A stretch of 64,000 bases of DNA. Source: Flavobacterium humidisoli (lineage in GTDB: Bacteria; Bacteroidota; Bacteroidia; Flavobacteriales; Flavobacteriaceae). The position numbers and the translations under genes were made by a program. The stretch is from NCBI RefSeq assembly GCF_023272795.1, contig NZ_CP096829.1, positions 3,782,001-3,846,000 on the forward strand, read 5' to 3'. Below are positions 34,657 to 44,415 of the stretch, one piece after another. Under the pieces are notes generated by a model that saw only the letters and a program-made list of their open reading frames with translations, was not told the DNA's origin and ran no database searches. Each line of letters opens with the position of its first letter. The first letter of the stretch is position 1.

Positions 34657-35850
34657 TTATAATACAACCAAAGGAGAAATTACACCAAGCATAATTCTTC
34701 CTGTTGTGTTATTGGATTGACCCAAATCTGTTTTGGCATAATCGCTGTAATTGTAGAATCTTGCGACATAAGTGGCAAAAAACTTTAAATTAAAGTTTTT
34801 GATCGGATAAAACTCTACTGTTGGAATAACACCCCATGCAGTACGAATTCGGTTGGAACTGACATTTGGATCAGGAATATCTTTCCAAGAAGCTTTACTA
34901 ACCATGCCAATGGCCGAAATTTTCCATTGCTCATTTAGAGAATATACAGTTCTAAGCCAATGTTCTATATAATAAACATTTTCTGCAGCGTGATCTAAAA
35001 CAGTATCTGGAAGTAAAGAACTCACAACTCCTGTTCGGTCAAGATCTTCGCTGCTCCATTTGAAATCATATTGAAAGAGCCATTTTTTAGTGCGAAACTG
35101 ATTTCCTAATGCGGTATAATACATATTTACCGGTTTTCCATTTTTTGTGGCTTCCTGAAAAATACTGAAACTGTAAATGGTCTTAAATTTTCCATCTAAA
35201 AAACTTCCGTTCCAGTTTCCTACATAAGCGGCAGGAAATTTTGCTTCTTCAACATCAGGTACATTTTGATATAGTTCAGAAAAGGTTTTGGTTCTGGAAT
35301 TTAAGATCTGTCCCGAAAAAACGTGATCAGCATTTAGTTTCCAGTTTACTTGAACTCCAGTCAAAAAGTTGTCCGAATTCTCCACAATATCATTGTATTG
35401 ATAGATATCAATCGGATTCATATCGAACTCATAACCGCCCCAGTTTGCTGTCATTTTTCCAATTGCAATACTGGTTCTGTTGGATATATTATACCCAATA
35501 AAAGCCAAGTCTGTAGAACTACTGATGTTATCTGTAGATTGCGGTTCAGTTTCTTTGGTATATCGGTCTCTAAATCTAAAAAATACTTTATCCTTATACA
35601 CTTTCCCTTTTACTTCCAATCTAAACTGGTTTACTTCAAATTTACTTCCAGTATATTTTCCATCTTCGATATAGGTGTTAAAACCCAATTGAGTATTGAA
35701 AATTAAATCAACATTGTTAAGCAAATCAACTTTGGTTGCTTTTATTAGGGGAGTTTTATGATTTAGAACGGTATCAGTCTGTTTTTCCTGCTGGGCATAG
35801 GCGCCAGCAGCCAGAAAAACACTCAAAATTATTGAAGTTAAGATACGCAT
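34657..35850 (-). CDS. Outer-membrane porin (OprP/OprO-like)
   Basis: The 397 residues have a signal peptide ending AYAQ and a beta-rich chain with an N-terminal region KATKVDLLNNVDLIFNTQLG, as in phosphate-selective porin O/P-type porins. It ends with an aromatic-free LVVL. It is the last gene of aspT-aspD-ansB-porin, 20 bp after ansB. The likely job is outer-membrane entry of asparagine or other small solutes; this is inference. Confidence 0.8.
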   Translation of the reverse strand: MRILTSIILSVFLAAGAYAQQEKQTDTVLNHKTPLIKATKVDLLNNVDLIFNTQLGFNTYIEDGKYTGSKFEVNQFRLEVKGKVYKDKVFFRFRDRYTKETEPQSTDNISSSTDLAFIGYNISNRTSIAIGKMTANWGGYEFDMNPIDIYQYNDIVENSDNFLTGVQVNWKLNADHVFSGQILNSRTKTFSELYQNVPDVEEAKFPAAYVGNWNGSFLDGKFKTIYSFSIFQEATKNGKPVNMYYTALGNQFRTKKWLFQYDFKWSSEDLDRTGVVSSLLPDTVLDHAAENVYYIEHWLRTVYSLNEQWKISAIGMVSKASWKDIPDPNVSSNRIRTAWGVIPTVEFYPIKNFNLKFFATYVARFYNYSDYAKTDLGQSNNTTGRIMLGVISPLVVL

Positions 35851-35870
35851 AGTTTACAATTTCAATTGGT

Positions 35871-36920
35871 TTAATACTCAAAGAAGTATTCTTGGAGTTT
35901 TTTACTGTCCGTAGTTTGGGTAAGTCCCAACATTAATAGAATCCTAGCTTTTTGAGGAATTAGATCATCTGCGACTATGGTACCAAGCTTTTGATCATCG
36001 GTTTCGTCAAATAAAGTAACTCTTCCAGACGGTACTCTAGAAGCTCTTGCAACAGCAATTCCTTTTTTAACAGCGCTTGCGGCAGCATCTGAGTTTGCTT
36101 TATTTAGATTTCCGTTGCCTAAACCGCCAGTTACAATTCCTTTTACCCCAGAAGCTACATACGCATTTATTGCAGTTGCTGGCGCATCAGCGTATAATTC
36201 GACAACAGCTACTTCTGGTAAAGTGGTTAATCCTGTAATATCAAACGGAGTATTTTTATTGGTTTTTCTAATCGGACTTTCATAAAGTGTCACCTTTCCG
36301 TCATAAACCTGCCCAATTGGACCGCTGTTTGGAGCTGTAAATGCATTTAAGTGCGTTGTACTCGTTTTTACAGCATTTCTTCCCGTAAAAATATATTCAT
36401 TAAATACCAGTAAAACACCACTGTGTGCTGCCTGTTTAGACGCTGCTAAAGTTACGGCATCATATAAATTCTTTGGACCGTCTGCACTTATGGCTGTTGC
36501 TGGACGCATAGATCCAGTAACGATTACAGGTTTATCATATCGTGCGGTCAGCGATAAAAAATAAGCTGTTTCTTCCTGCGTATCGGTTCCGTGAGTGATT
36601 ACGATACCATCAGCTTCATTATTTTTATAAATTTCATTGATTCTTTTATTCAGCTTAATCCAAATCTCCACAGTCATATCCTGACTTCCTACATTTGAAA
36701 TCTGTTCTCCAGAAATTTCGGCAACTTTATCAATTCCTGGAACCGCTGCGATTAAATCTTTTATTGGCAATTGTCCCGCAGTATAAGCAGAGCGATCTGC
36801 AGATGCACCTTGTCCGGCAATTGTTCCTCCAGTTGCAAGTATCTTAATTCTAGGTAATTTTTGAGCATAAATACCTGTTACTAATAAAACGGACAATAAT
36901 AAAGTAAATAAATTTTTCAT
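35871..36920 (-). CDS. ansB: Type II L-asparaginase, periplasmic
   Basis: The 349 residues begin with a signal peptide ending IYAQ. The two catalytic Thr regions are intact: ILATGGTIAGQG (nucleophile T33) and VITHGTDTQEETAY (T112, D113). The C-terminal ADGPKNLYDAV, VSRVPSGRV-type (RASRVPSGRV) and other family stretches are also present. It hydrolyses asparagine to aspartate and ammonia in the periplasm. It lies directly downstream of aspD and aspT, which consume aspartate. Confidence 0.93.
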   Translation of the reverse strand: MKNLFTLLLSVLLVTGIYAQKLPRIKILATGGTIAGQGASADRSAYTAGQLPIKDLIAAVPGIDKVAEISGEQISNVGSQDMTVEIWIKLNKRINEIYKNNEADGIVITHGTDTQEETAYFLSLTARYDKPVIVTGSMRPATAISADGPKNLYDAVTLAASKQAAHSGVLLVFNEYIFTGRNAVKTSTTHLNAFTAPNSGPIGQVYDGKVTLYESPIRKTNKNTPFDITGLTTLPEVAVVELYADAPATAINAYVASGVKGIVTGGLGNGNLNKANSDAAASAVKKGIAVARASRVPSGRVTLFDETDDQKLGTIVADDLIPQKARILLMLGLTQTTDSKKLQEYFFEY

Positions 36921-36948
36921 AGGTTTAATATTTTAATTTAAGCTTCTA

Positions 36949-38595
36949 TTATTTTGTTGAGTTTTCCCAACTGGTTACATATTCCATTAAAATTTTACGG
37001 ATATTTTTTCCAAGAATCAGATAACTATCAGTTGGAAGATTGGCAAGAGAAACCCTGATACTCCATTCAGGTCCAGCAAAGCCTCCACCATTTAAAAGGA
37101 CAATAGCTGTCTTTTCGGCTAAACGGAACAATATATCAACGGGTTCAAAATTGGTTTTCAGCCAATTGGCAAAATCATCTCCGTAAAAGTGTTTTGCCGC
37201 TACCATAATATCAATTTCAGAATAATATCCAGCACGCATCGGATCTTCTAGAATTGGAACTTCTAATCCTTCCCATAATAAGCTAAGACGTTTGTGAATA
37301 ATAGACTGAGTAAGCGTTTTATAAACATCCTGAGTATCTAATAAACAAAATGCAGAGAAAAGCATCATTTGAAATTGCTGTGGTAATGATAATCCTGCTG
37401 TGTGGTTTAAAGCTACTTGTCGGCTATCGGCAACAAGTCTGTCAATAAACTTGATTTTTTCTGGTTCTAATGTCAGAGAGGAATAACGATCGTGTAGTTC
37501 TTTTTTGAGAGCCGGACTTAAATTAGCAATCTTTTTATCGAAAATATTGTCTTGATGAATGGCAATAGTTCCAAGTCTCCAGCCCGTACAGCCAAAATAT
37601 TTTGAGAATGAATATACTGTGATGGTATTTTGTGGAATAATAGCCATTAACGATCTAAAATTATTAACGAAAGTTCCATAAACGTCATCTGTAATAACCA
37701 TCAAACCAGGGTTATGATTTTTTACTATATCAGCGATATAATTTAAAGTATCTGTACTCATTGCCGAAGATGGTGGATTGCTCGGATTTACCACAAAAGC
37801 CACTTTAACCGCTGGGTCTTTAAGTTTATCTAATTCAGAATTTGGATATTGCCAGGTATGGAATCCGTTTTCGCCAACTCCGCTTGCTTCTACATAAACT
37901 ACATCAAATTTGTATCGATCTAATTCCGGAATTTCGATGTAGGGCGTAAAAGTAGGCGTAAGCAAAGCTATTTTATCACCACGCTCAGTAAGGTGGTTTT
38001 GCATAAGCGAATCAAAAATATAACACATTGCCGCAGTTCCGCCTTCAACGGCAAAAATGTCAAATTTGCCTTTATCATTTCCCGCACCGCACATTTCTTG
38101 CACCAAATAATCGTGCACAATAATTTCTATTTGGCTTAGCATACGATCTGGAACGGGATAGTTGAACCCAATTACAGCTTCTATCCATTCACGAATCCAC
38201 GCATCACCATCAAAATCATGTTTGTCTACACCATAATGATATGTTTTTTCTAAAAGTGCAGCTGCAGGAGTATCTTTATGTTTCAATAAAAAGGCTTCAA
38301 AACGAGCTGCCACTCCGCTTTTGTTTTGTACAATTCCTGCCAGTATGCCTTGTTCTTCCATAACATTGCGACATTCTTCTAATGCAAATTGTCCGAAAAG
38401 GAAAAAAGCTTCTCTAGGAACTGTAGCAATCCAGTTTGGGTTTCCTCTTCCAGCGTTCAGTGTTATCGCTGTAGATTTAAGTGCGCTTTCATCTGCCAAA
38501 TGAATTAATTCATTTTTAATTTCAAATGGGCTGAGGGTTTGAAGTGTTTTTTCTACCTCTCTTGATGTTTTTATTTTTGAAATATCAATTGCCAT
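36949..38595 (-). CDS. aspD: Aspartate 4-decarboxylase/aspartate aminotransferase (PLP)
   Basis: The 548 residues are the length of bifunctional aspartate 4-decarboxylases. The start ITLNAGRGNPNWIATVPREAF and the PLP lysine in VYSFSKYFGCTGWRLG are typical, and the fold-type-I aminotransferase motifs (VVNPSNPPSSAMS, ITDDVYGTFV) are in order. The enzyme turns aspartate into alanine and CO2. The aspT antiporter upstream supplies aspartate and removes alanine. It is cytoplasmic. Confidence 0.9.
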   Translation of the reverse strand: MAIDISKIKTSREVEKTLQTLSPFEIKNELIHLADESALKSTAITLNAGRGNPNWIATVPREAFFLFGQFALEECRNVMEEQGILAGIVQNKSGVAARFEAFLLKHKDTPAAALLEKTYHYGVDKHDFDGDAWIREWIEAVIGFNYPVPDRMLSQIEIIVHDYLVQEMCGAGNDKGKFDIFAVEGGTAAMCYIFDSLMQNHLTERGDKIALLTPTFTPYIEIPELDRYKFDVVYVEASGVGENGFHTWQYPNSELDKLKDPAVKVAFVVNPSNPPSSAMSTDTLNYIADIVKNHNPGLMVITDDVYGTFVNNFRSLMAIIPQNTITVYSFSKYFGCTGWRLGTIAIHQDNIFDKKIANLSPALKKELHDRYSSLTLEPEKIKFIDRLVADSRQVALNHTAGLSLPQQFQMMLFSAFCLLDTQDVYKTLTQSIIHKRLSLLWEGLEVPILEDPMRAGYYSEIDIMVAAKHFYGDDFANWLKTNFEPVDILFRLAEKTAIVLLNGGGFAGPEWSIRVSLANLPTDSYLILGKNIRKILMEYVTSWENSTK

Positions 38596-38630
38596 GACTA
38601 AAATGTTTAGAGATTATATAAAAAATTCGA

Positions 38631-40325
38631 CTAACTCATGATTAAAATAATGACGACGCCCCATATAATGAGCAACGTATTACCAACGGCATAGGTCACG
38701 GTATAACCCAATGCAGGGGTTTTGCTTTTTACGGCATCTTGCAAAGCTCCAAGGGCGGCAGTAGTTGTTCTTGCCCCAGCAGCACACCCTAAAGTTATAA
38801 TAGGATGGAATTTGAAAATGTATCTTCCTATAAGAAGTCCGAGGATTAACGGAATTGCTGTTGCTGCCGCACCTGCAATAAAAAGTCCCCATCCGGCTTC
38901 TTGAAATCCGACAATAAAACTTGGCCCCGCTGTAATACCCACTACAGCGATAAATATGTTTAATCCAACATTATTCATAATCCACAAGGCAGGTTCTGGA
39001 ATTCGTCCAAAAGTAGGATGCTGACCTCTTAGCCATCCGAAGAAAAGTCCAGATATTAATGCACCTCCACTGGTACTAAGGCTTATTGGCACTCCGCCAA
39101 CTTTAATGGTTAATGCGCCAAGTAGTCCTCCTAATACTATTCCTAAACCAACAAATGCCATATCGGTAGAGTTTGTAGGACGATCGGGATAACCGATATG
39201 TGTTGCAACTTGATCTACGTCTCGTTTAATGCCAATCAGTTCGATCATATCTCCTTTTTGAAGAACAGTATTTGGCAAAATTGGCATCTGGATTCCAGAC
39301 CTTTTTAAAGATCTTACAACAACGCCATGCATATATTTTAAATGACGCAAATCGGCAATGGTTTTGTTGATGACTTCTTTTTTTACAATTAGCACGCTTA
39401 GAACTTCTACTGGAAAATTAAGAAGTTCTATATCTAGCACTTCTTTTTCATTTACAGCGACATAATTCATCATGTATTCTCTTCTTCCGCCGAGTGCAAC
39501 AACATCATTTTCTTTAATTATAAATTCTGGAGAAGCGTCTATAATTTCTTTTCCTCTTCGAATTCGCTGTATAAACAAACGTCTGCCTTTGCTTTCCAAT
39601 TCATTTTCGACATCTGCAACTGTTTTGTTGTTAGCATAAGAATGTGCGGCAATCTGATAGGCATTGTATATGACACGATCGTAAGCAGAGGCAATACTTG
39701 GATCATCGCCAATTGCATCTCCTCCAAGTTGGATTTCGAGTTCTTTTGCTTTTTCAACTAAATTGCCACCTAACAATTTTGGTCCGATAGAAGCCAATAA
39801 CCAAGCAGATCCGGCTGTTCCGAAAATATAAGTTACAGCATAAGCAACTGGTATTTTGTTAATTAATGCCGCTTTTTGATCAGCAGGAATTCCCAACTGA
39901 TTGATAGTGTCTGATGCAACACCAATAACGGCAGAGATGGTTTGAGAACCCGCAAGCATACCAGCGGTCAGCCCCATATCGTAACCCATGATTTTGCCTA
40001 TCAGATACGGACAGATCAGGCACAAGACACATACTACCGCGGCATAAAGCATTTGAGGAAGTCCATCTTTTTTTAATCCTCCAAAAAATTGAGGTCCAAC
40101 GCTATAGCCGACAGCGAAAAGAAACATGAGGAAAAAGACAGATTTAACATTGGGAGAAATTACAATGTCTAGTTGTCCTACTAGTACCCCAACAAGCAAA
40201 ACACTGGTAACAGTTCCTAAAGAAAAGCTTCCAATTTTAAACTTTCCGATGAAGTAACCTAGAGACAAGGTGAGAAAGATGGCTAGCTCGGGATAATCTT
40301 TTAATGTAGTAATAATCCAATCCAT
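38631..40325 (-). CDS. aspT: Aspartate:alanine antiporter
   Basis: The 564 residues match AspT of the AAEx family: N-terminal membrane helices ([21 protein letters not shown]), a central soluble part with two TrkA-C/RCK-C-like folds (about 205-380), and a second membrane half with [14 protein letters not shown] and [19 protein letters not shown]. AspT exchanges aspartate for alanine in an electrogenic cycle. It is the first gene of the operon; aspD starts 35 bp further. Confidence 0.9.
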   Translation of the reverse strand: MDWIITTLKDYPELAIFLTLSLGYFIGKFKIGSFSLGTVTSVLLVGVLVGQLDIVISPNVKSVFFLMFLFAVGYSVGPQFFGGLKKDGLPQMLYAAVVCVLCLICPYLIGKIMGYDMGLTAGMLAGSQTISAVIGVASDTINQLGIPADQKAALINKIPVAYAVTYIFGTAGSAWLLASIGPKLLGGNLVEKAKELEIQLGGDAIGDDPSIASAYDRVIYNAYQIAAHSYANNKTVADVENELESKGRRLFIQRIRRGKEIIDASPEFIIKENDVVALGGRREYMMNYVAVNEKEVLDIELLNFPVEVLSVLIVKKEVINKTIADLRHLKYMHGVVVRSLKRSGIQMPILPNTVLQKGDMIELIGIKRDVDQVATHIGYPDRPTNSTDMAFVGLGIVLGGLLGALTIKVGGVPISLSTSGGALISGLFFGWLRGQHPTFGRIPEPALWIMNNVGLNIFIAVVGITAGPSFIVGFQEAGWGLFIAGAAATAIPLILGLLIGRYIFKFHPIITLGCAAGARTTTAALGALQDAVKSKTPALGYTVTYAVGNTLLIIWGVVIILIMS

Positions 40326-40429
40326 AATTAGTGGTTTTAGTTTAGATCTATTAATAATTGATTATGAAAATCGCAGAAGTAGGAGAAGATGGGGGAGGCT
40401 TGTAAAAGAAGGTTGTTTTTTACGTCTTT

Positions 40430-40437
40430 CAAATATA
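40430..40437 (-). promoter_or_regulatory. Candidate -7 element of the aspT operon
   Basis: Minus-strand TATATTTG, about 105 bp ahead of the aspT ATG. A TTG lies 24 bp upstream, a little further than usual. Confidence 0.4.
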
Positions 40438-40492
40438 TGTCACAAACTGAGAATAATTGTACAAAATGGAAGAAGGAGATGTTTCATATTAT

Positions 40493-40532
40493 AATTTGCA
40501 ACAAAGTAAAATGAAACTTTATGTTGCAAATT
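40493..40532. promoter_or_regulatory. Inverted repeat between divergent aspT and LLM genes
   Basis: AATTTGCAACA (40493-40503) pairs perfectly with TGTTGCAAATT (40522-40532). A second overlapping pair, GTTTCAT (40481-40487) and ATGAAAC (40511-40517), sits over it. It is in the shared upstream region, so an operator is possible. The rest of 40326-40826 has no convincing gene. Confidence 0.5.
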
Positions 40533-40793
40533 TTTGTTTTTATGTGTTGTAAATCAGGTATTTGTGATATTGGAACGAAGAAGGAATTTAAGCGTAACAG
40601 CTGTGATGGCAATGCTTGACAAAGAAAAAGACTGTTTTTTATTCCTTGAACGAACAGTCAAAGAAAAAAAGAAATCATTAAAAAGTTTGAATAGCAAAAT
40701 ATTTAATAGTAATGTGCTTTGTTGTTAAAAATGAACAAGTTATATCTATTTTCAAGAAAAAAAACACGATTTTCTTTATTTCTCAGTTATGCG

Positions 40794-40801
40794 TATATTT
40801 G
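40794..40801 (+). promoter_or_regulatory. -7 element of the LLM oxidoreductase
   Basis: TATATTTG is a perfect TAnnTTTG, 25 bp before the ATG at 40827. No clear -33 TTG is seen. Confidence 0.45.
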
Positions 40802-40826
40802 AGAGAATAAAAAAATAAAAGCCATT

Positions 40827-41849
40827 ATGAAGAAAATAGGATTTTTATCATTTGGGCATTGGTCTAATCATCCATCATATAAAACTCGTACAGCGGCAGA
40901 TACCCTGTTGCAATCTATTGATTTAGCAGTAGCAGCTGAGGAAATAGGCATCGATGGCGCTTATTTTCGAGTGCATCATTTTGCACAGCAGTTAGCTTCT
41001 CCTTTTCCTTTGCTTGCGGCTATAGGCGCAAAGACAAGCAAAATAGAGATCGGAACAGGTGTGATCGACATGCGGTACGAAAACCCAATGTATATGGTAG
41101 AAGATGCTGGATCTGCTGATTTGATATCAGGAGGACGTTTACAGTTAGGAATAAGCAGAGGATCACCGGAACAAGTTATAGACGGTTGGAGTTATTTTGG
41201 TTACGAACCTGCTGCAGGTGAAACCGATGCTGATATGGGCCGTAAAAAAGCTTTGGAGTTTTTGGATAAGCTTAACGGAGAAGGATTTGCAGAACCAAAT
41301 CCGTACCCAATGTTTCCAAATCCGCCTGGATTATTGCGTATCGAACCGCATTCTGAAGGATTAAGAGAAAGAATCTGGTGGGGAGCTGCATCGAATGCAA
41401 CTGCTGTTTGGGCAGCCGAAAACGGAATGCATCTTCAGAGTTCCACGCTTAAGTATGATGAAAACGGAAAACCTTTTCATGTTCAGCAAGCCGAACAGAT
41501 AAGATTGTATAAAGAGGCTTGGAAAAATGCAGGCCATCAGCGTGAAGCGAGAGTTTCGGTAAGTCGTTCGATATTTGCATTGGTCAATGAGCAGGATAGA
41601 TATTATTTTGGCGGACAAGCTAAAGGCAATGATAGTTTTGGTTATATCGAGCAAGACAAAAGAGCCATCTTTGGTAAAAGCTATGCAGCAGAACCCGATA
41701 AACTAATTGAAGAACTTGCTCAAGATGAAGCTATTCAAGAAGCGGATACTTTATTGCTCACTATTCCGAATACTATAGGTGTAGATTACAATATTCATAT
41801 TTTGTCTTCTATTTTAGAACACGTTGCACCTGCATTGGGCTGGCGATAA
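40827..41849 (+). CDS. Luciferase-like (LLM) flavin-dependent oxidoreductase
   Basis: The 340 residues begin KKIGFLSFGHWSNHPS and have the LLM barrel features: IDGAYFRVHHFAQQLASPFPLLAAIGAKT, IEIGTGVIDMRYENP and RLQLGISRGSPEQV. The family uses FMN or F420 with alkanal-type or sulfonate-type substrates; the true substrate is unknown. A terminator follows. The gene is alone and divergent from aspT. Confidence 0.88.
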   Translation: MKKIGFLSFGHWSNHPSYKTRTAADTLLQSIDLAVAAEEIGIDGAYFRVHHFAQQLASPFPLLAAIGAKTSKIEIGTGVIDMRYENPMYMVEDAGSADLISGGRLQLGISRGSPEQVIDGWSYFGYEPAAGETDADMGRKKALEFLDKLNGEGFAEPNPYPMFPNPPGLLRIEPHSEGLRERIWWGAASNATAVWAAENGMHLQSSTLKYDENGKPFHVQQAEQIRLYKEAWKNAGHQREARVSVSRSIFALVNEQDRYYFGGQAKGNDSFGYIEQDKRAIFGKSYAAEPDKLIEELAQDEAIQEADTLLLTIPNTIGVDYNIHILSSILEHVAPALGWR

Positions 41850-41870
41850 GTTTGATAAAAGAATGAAAAT

Positions 41871-41897
41871 AGCCCTCTGTTTATGGAGGGCTTTTTT
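41871..41897. terminator. Terminator between convergent genes
   Basis: AGCCCTC (41871-41877) pairs with GAGGGCT (41886-41892), followed by six T. Confidence 0.8.
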
Positions 41898-41912
41898 ATG
41901 AAATAATAGTAA

Positions 41913-44291
41913 CTAATCTCTATTAGCATCATTTGCTTGTCGAATTGCTTTTGCATCGGTTAGATTAAAACGATAAACAAAACTTAGGCGATATCTCGCT
42001 GCATTTGGAATACTATTATCTTTGATGATATAATCGGTTCCAGATGTAACGCTTTTGTATTGACGAAGATTAAAAGCATTTGTAACATCAAAAACAATAG
42101 TGGCTTTATCTTTAAGAAGGAGTTTGCTAAATCCGAAATCAATTGATTGTAAGGCTTCGCTGATAGTTTGCGCATTGCGTTTTTCTCCACGAAAGTTATA
42201 ACGGCCTTGAAAACTAAATTTAGCGGGAAGTTTAATCTGCGTACTTAATCGAGCAGTAAAGTTCTGACTGCTGTAATTAAGATTTTGTTCCATGTAATTT
42301 CCTTTTTGTTTGAAGTGATAATAATTCATTTCGGCATTCACCTGAAGCCATTTTAGCGGATTGTATAAGGTTGATAATTCAATTCCGCTTCTTATTTCGT
42401 AATCAATATTTATCGGAGTTGTAAGAAAGATATCATCTTGTCGATACGTATAATCTTGAATAAAGCCTTTTTCGTATTGATAATAAAGCGAAGGATTCAG
42501 AGTAAATGTTTTCCAGTTTTTAAGAAATGCCATTTCAAACGCATCTGTATAGGAAGGATTTAAATCAGGATTTCCGATATATTGTGCATTTAAATCTGTG
42601 ACTTCATTAAACGGGTATAAGGCATATAATGAAGGACGCTTAATGCGTTTGCTATAATTTAACTGTAATGTCGAAGCATCAAACTTATAGCCTAAATTGA
42701 CAGTAGGAAACAGTTTGTTATAGTTTTTTTTATCGCTATAAGCATTTTCTGCATCTTTAATGGCAATATCTGTAAGCTCGGCTCTTAATCCCAGCATATA
42801 ACTAAACGCATTGATTTTACTGCTAAATTGCATATAAGCTCCCGTTATGGTTTCGTCGTAATTTAAGGCATTATCAATATTCTGATAAACGACCCAATTA
42901 TTGTTCTGTTGTTCTTCTGCCAGATAATTGCTAGCTACAGTTCTAATTTCAGTTTTTAATCCCAATTCTAAAGTAGAAAGACTATCAATTGGCTGTATAA
43001 AATCGGTCTTAGCCAGAAAATCTTTGCTGTTTCCTATAGAGCTTGTTCTAATGCCCGGATAAGGCATTACGTCCGGAAGTAGACGCTGTGTAGAAAGATC
43101 CCATTTTTTGTCGCTGTTCCACCAATCGTATTGAACGTCAATAGTCCATTTTTTTGCTTTCTGTTGGAATGTTCTTGTATAATTAAATTCAATTTGACTG
43201 TAATCACGTTTTTCCAATGATTTTCCGTGTCTTGTCAAAAGACTATCAGGTGTTGTATTGCCTAGATCACTATCGTATTGATAACGCAAATCGGTTTTAT
43301 CATTATCATGTGTGGCGTTCTTTAAAAAAGCGGCTGTTATAGTTTGATGTTCATTAATAAAATAATCCGCACCCATATAAAGTAATTTTCCATCGTCGTG
43401 ACGGTCTTCATTCTGCACGCGATGCATGTAATTTGGAGAAGTTGTGCTATTGGTTACCTGATCGGTTGTGTACAAACCCACATAATCGCTAGAACGAATA
43501 CTGAAATTGGAAAAAATATTGATTTTGTTTGATTTAAAATTAATACTCGGATTAAGGCGGCTATCATTTGGCGAGCCTGCAACCAATCTAACCTGACCGT
43601 TAAAACCGCTTTTTTTATTCTTTTTCAGTATAATATTAATAATCCCTGCAGAACCCGCAGCATCATATCTTGAAGAAGGATTGGTAATAACCTCAATTCG
43701 TTCGATCTGATCGGCTGCAATCTGATCAAGCGCATTGCTTTGGGTAAGTCCAGATTGTCTTCCGTTAATTAATATCAAAACATTACTATTTCCACGAAGA
43801 CTTACTGTTCCCGCAGCATCCACGGCGACAGATGGAACTCCATTTAATACATCATGAGCAGAACCATTTTGCGAAAGCACATCTTTACCAACTTCAAACA
43901 CCTTTTTGTCTAGTTTTAAACTAACACTCGATTTTTGGCCACTAATTTCAACAGCTTTTAATTGTACAATACTGCTTATTAAATCAATTGTTCCCAAATC
44001 AATTTTTTGTTTTCCTGAAAAGAGTAAAGATTGTGTATGATTTTGATACCCCGTATAACTAAACGAGATAGTGGGAGAGCCAGTTGGCGCTGCATCAAGA
44101 GTAAATAAACCAAGATCGTCTGTTATGGCTGTAGCCAATGTTTTTGAGGTACTATCTTGTATGGTTACTGTTACGTAAGGTAGTGCTTCTTTTGTAGAAC
44201 TGTCTTGAACTTTACCAGAGATAACGGTTTGCTGTCCTATTCCTAAAAACGGAATAAAAAGAATTAAGGTTTTGATTATTAGTGATTTCAT
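41913..44291 (-). CDS. TonB-dependent receptor-type outer-membrane barrel
   Basis: The 792 residues start with a signal peptide, then a carboxypeptidase-like domain (ISGKVQDSSTKEALPYVTVT) and a plug-like region with VLNGVPSVAVDAAGTVSLRGNS, NVLILINGRQSG, and RIEVITNPSSRYDAAGSAGIINIIL. This is the outer-membrane beta-barrel receptor type often seen in Bacteroidota. Divergent LytS/LytR genes lie upstream, so they may control it. The ligand is unknown. Confidence 0.88.
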   Translation of the reverse strand: MKSLIIKTLILFIPFLGIGQQTVISGKVQDSSTKEALPYVTVTIQDSTSKTLATAITDDLGLFTLDAAPTGSPTISFSYTGYQNHTQSLLFSGKQKIDLGTIDLISSIVQLKAVEISGQKSSVSLKLDKKVFEVGKDVLSQNGSAHDVLNGVPSVAVDAAGTVSLRGNSNVLILINGRQSGLTQSNALDQIAADQIERIEVITNPSSRYDAAGSAGIINIILKKNKKSGFNGQVRLVAGSPNDSRLNPSINFKSNKINIFSNFSIRSSDYVGLYTTDQVTNSTTSPNYMHRVQNEDRHDDGKLLYMGADYFINEHQTITAAFLKNATHDNDKTDLRYQYDSDLGNTTPDSLLTRHGKSLEKRDYSQIEFNYTRTFQQKAKKWTIDVQYDWWNSDKKWDLSTQRLLPDVMPYPGIRTSSIGNSKDFLAKTDFIQPIDSLSTLELGLKTEIRTVASNYLAEEQQNNNWVVYQNIDNALNYDETITGAYMQFSSKINAFSYMLGLRAELTDIAIKDAENAYSDKKNYNKLFPTVNLGYKFDASTLQLNYSKRIKRPSLYALYPFNEVTDLNAQYIGNPDLNPSYTDAFEMAFLKNWKTFTLNPSLYYQYEKGFIQDYTYRQDDIFLTTPINIDYEIRSGIELSTLYNPLKWLQVNAEMNYYHFKQKGNYMEQNLNYSSQNFTARLSTQIKLPAKFSFQGRYNFRGEKRNAQTISEALQSIDFGFSKLLLKDKATIVFDVTNAFNLRQYKSVTSGTDYIIKDNSIPNAARYRLSFVYRFNLTDAKAIRQANDANRD

Positions 44292-44415
44292 TTTGATTGA
44301 TTTTGTTGTACAAGATTAATTCATAAAAGAAAGCACTGTTTTCGAAAACATTCAAACGGCTCTATAAGCTTCTCAAAAGCATTTGGCAATTCGATATTTG
44401 TTCTATCTTTATCTT

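Noticed and set aside
40534-40728. Plus-strand frame of 64 residues starting with TTG
   Set aside because: No start signal, no composition of a real protein and a different frame (40542) is equally open. No gene is called.
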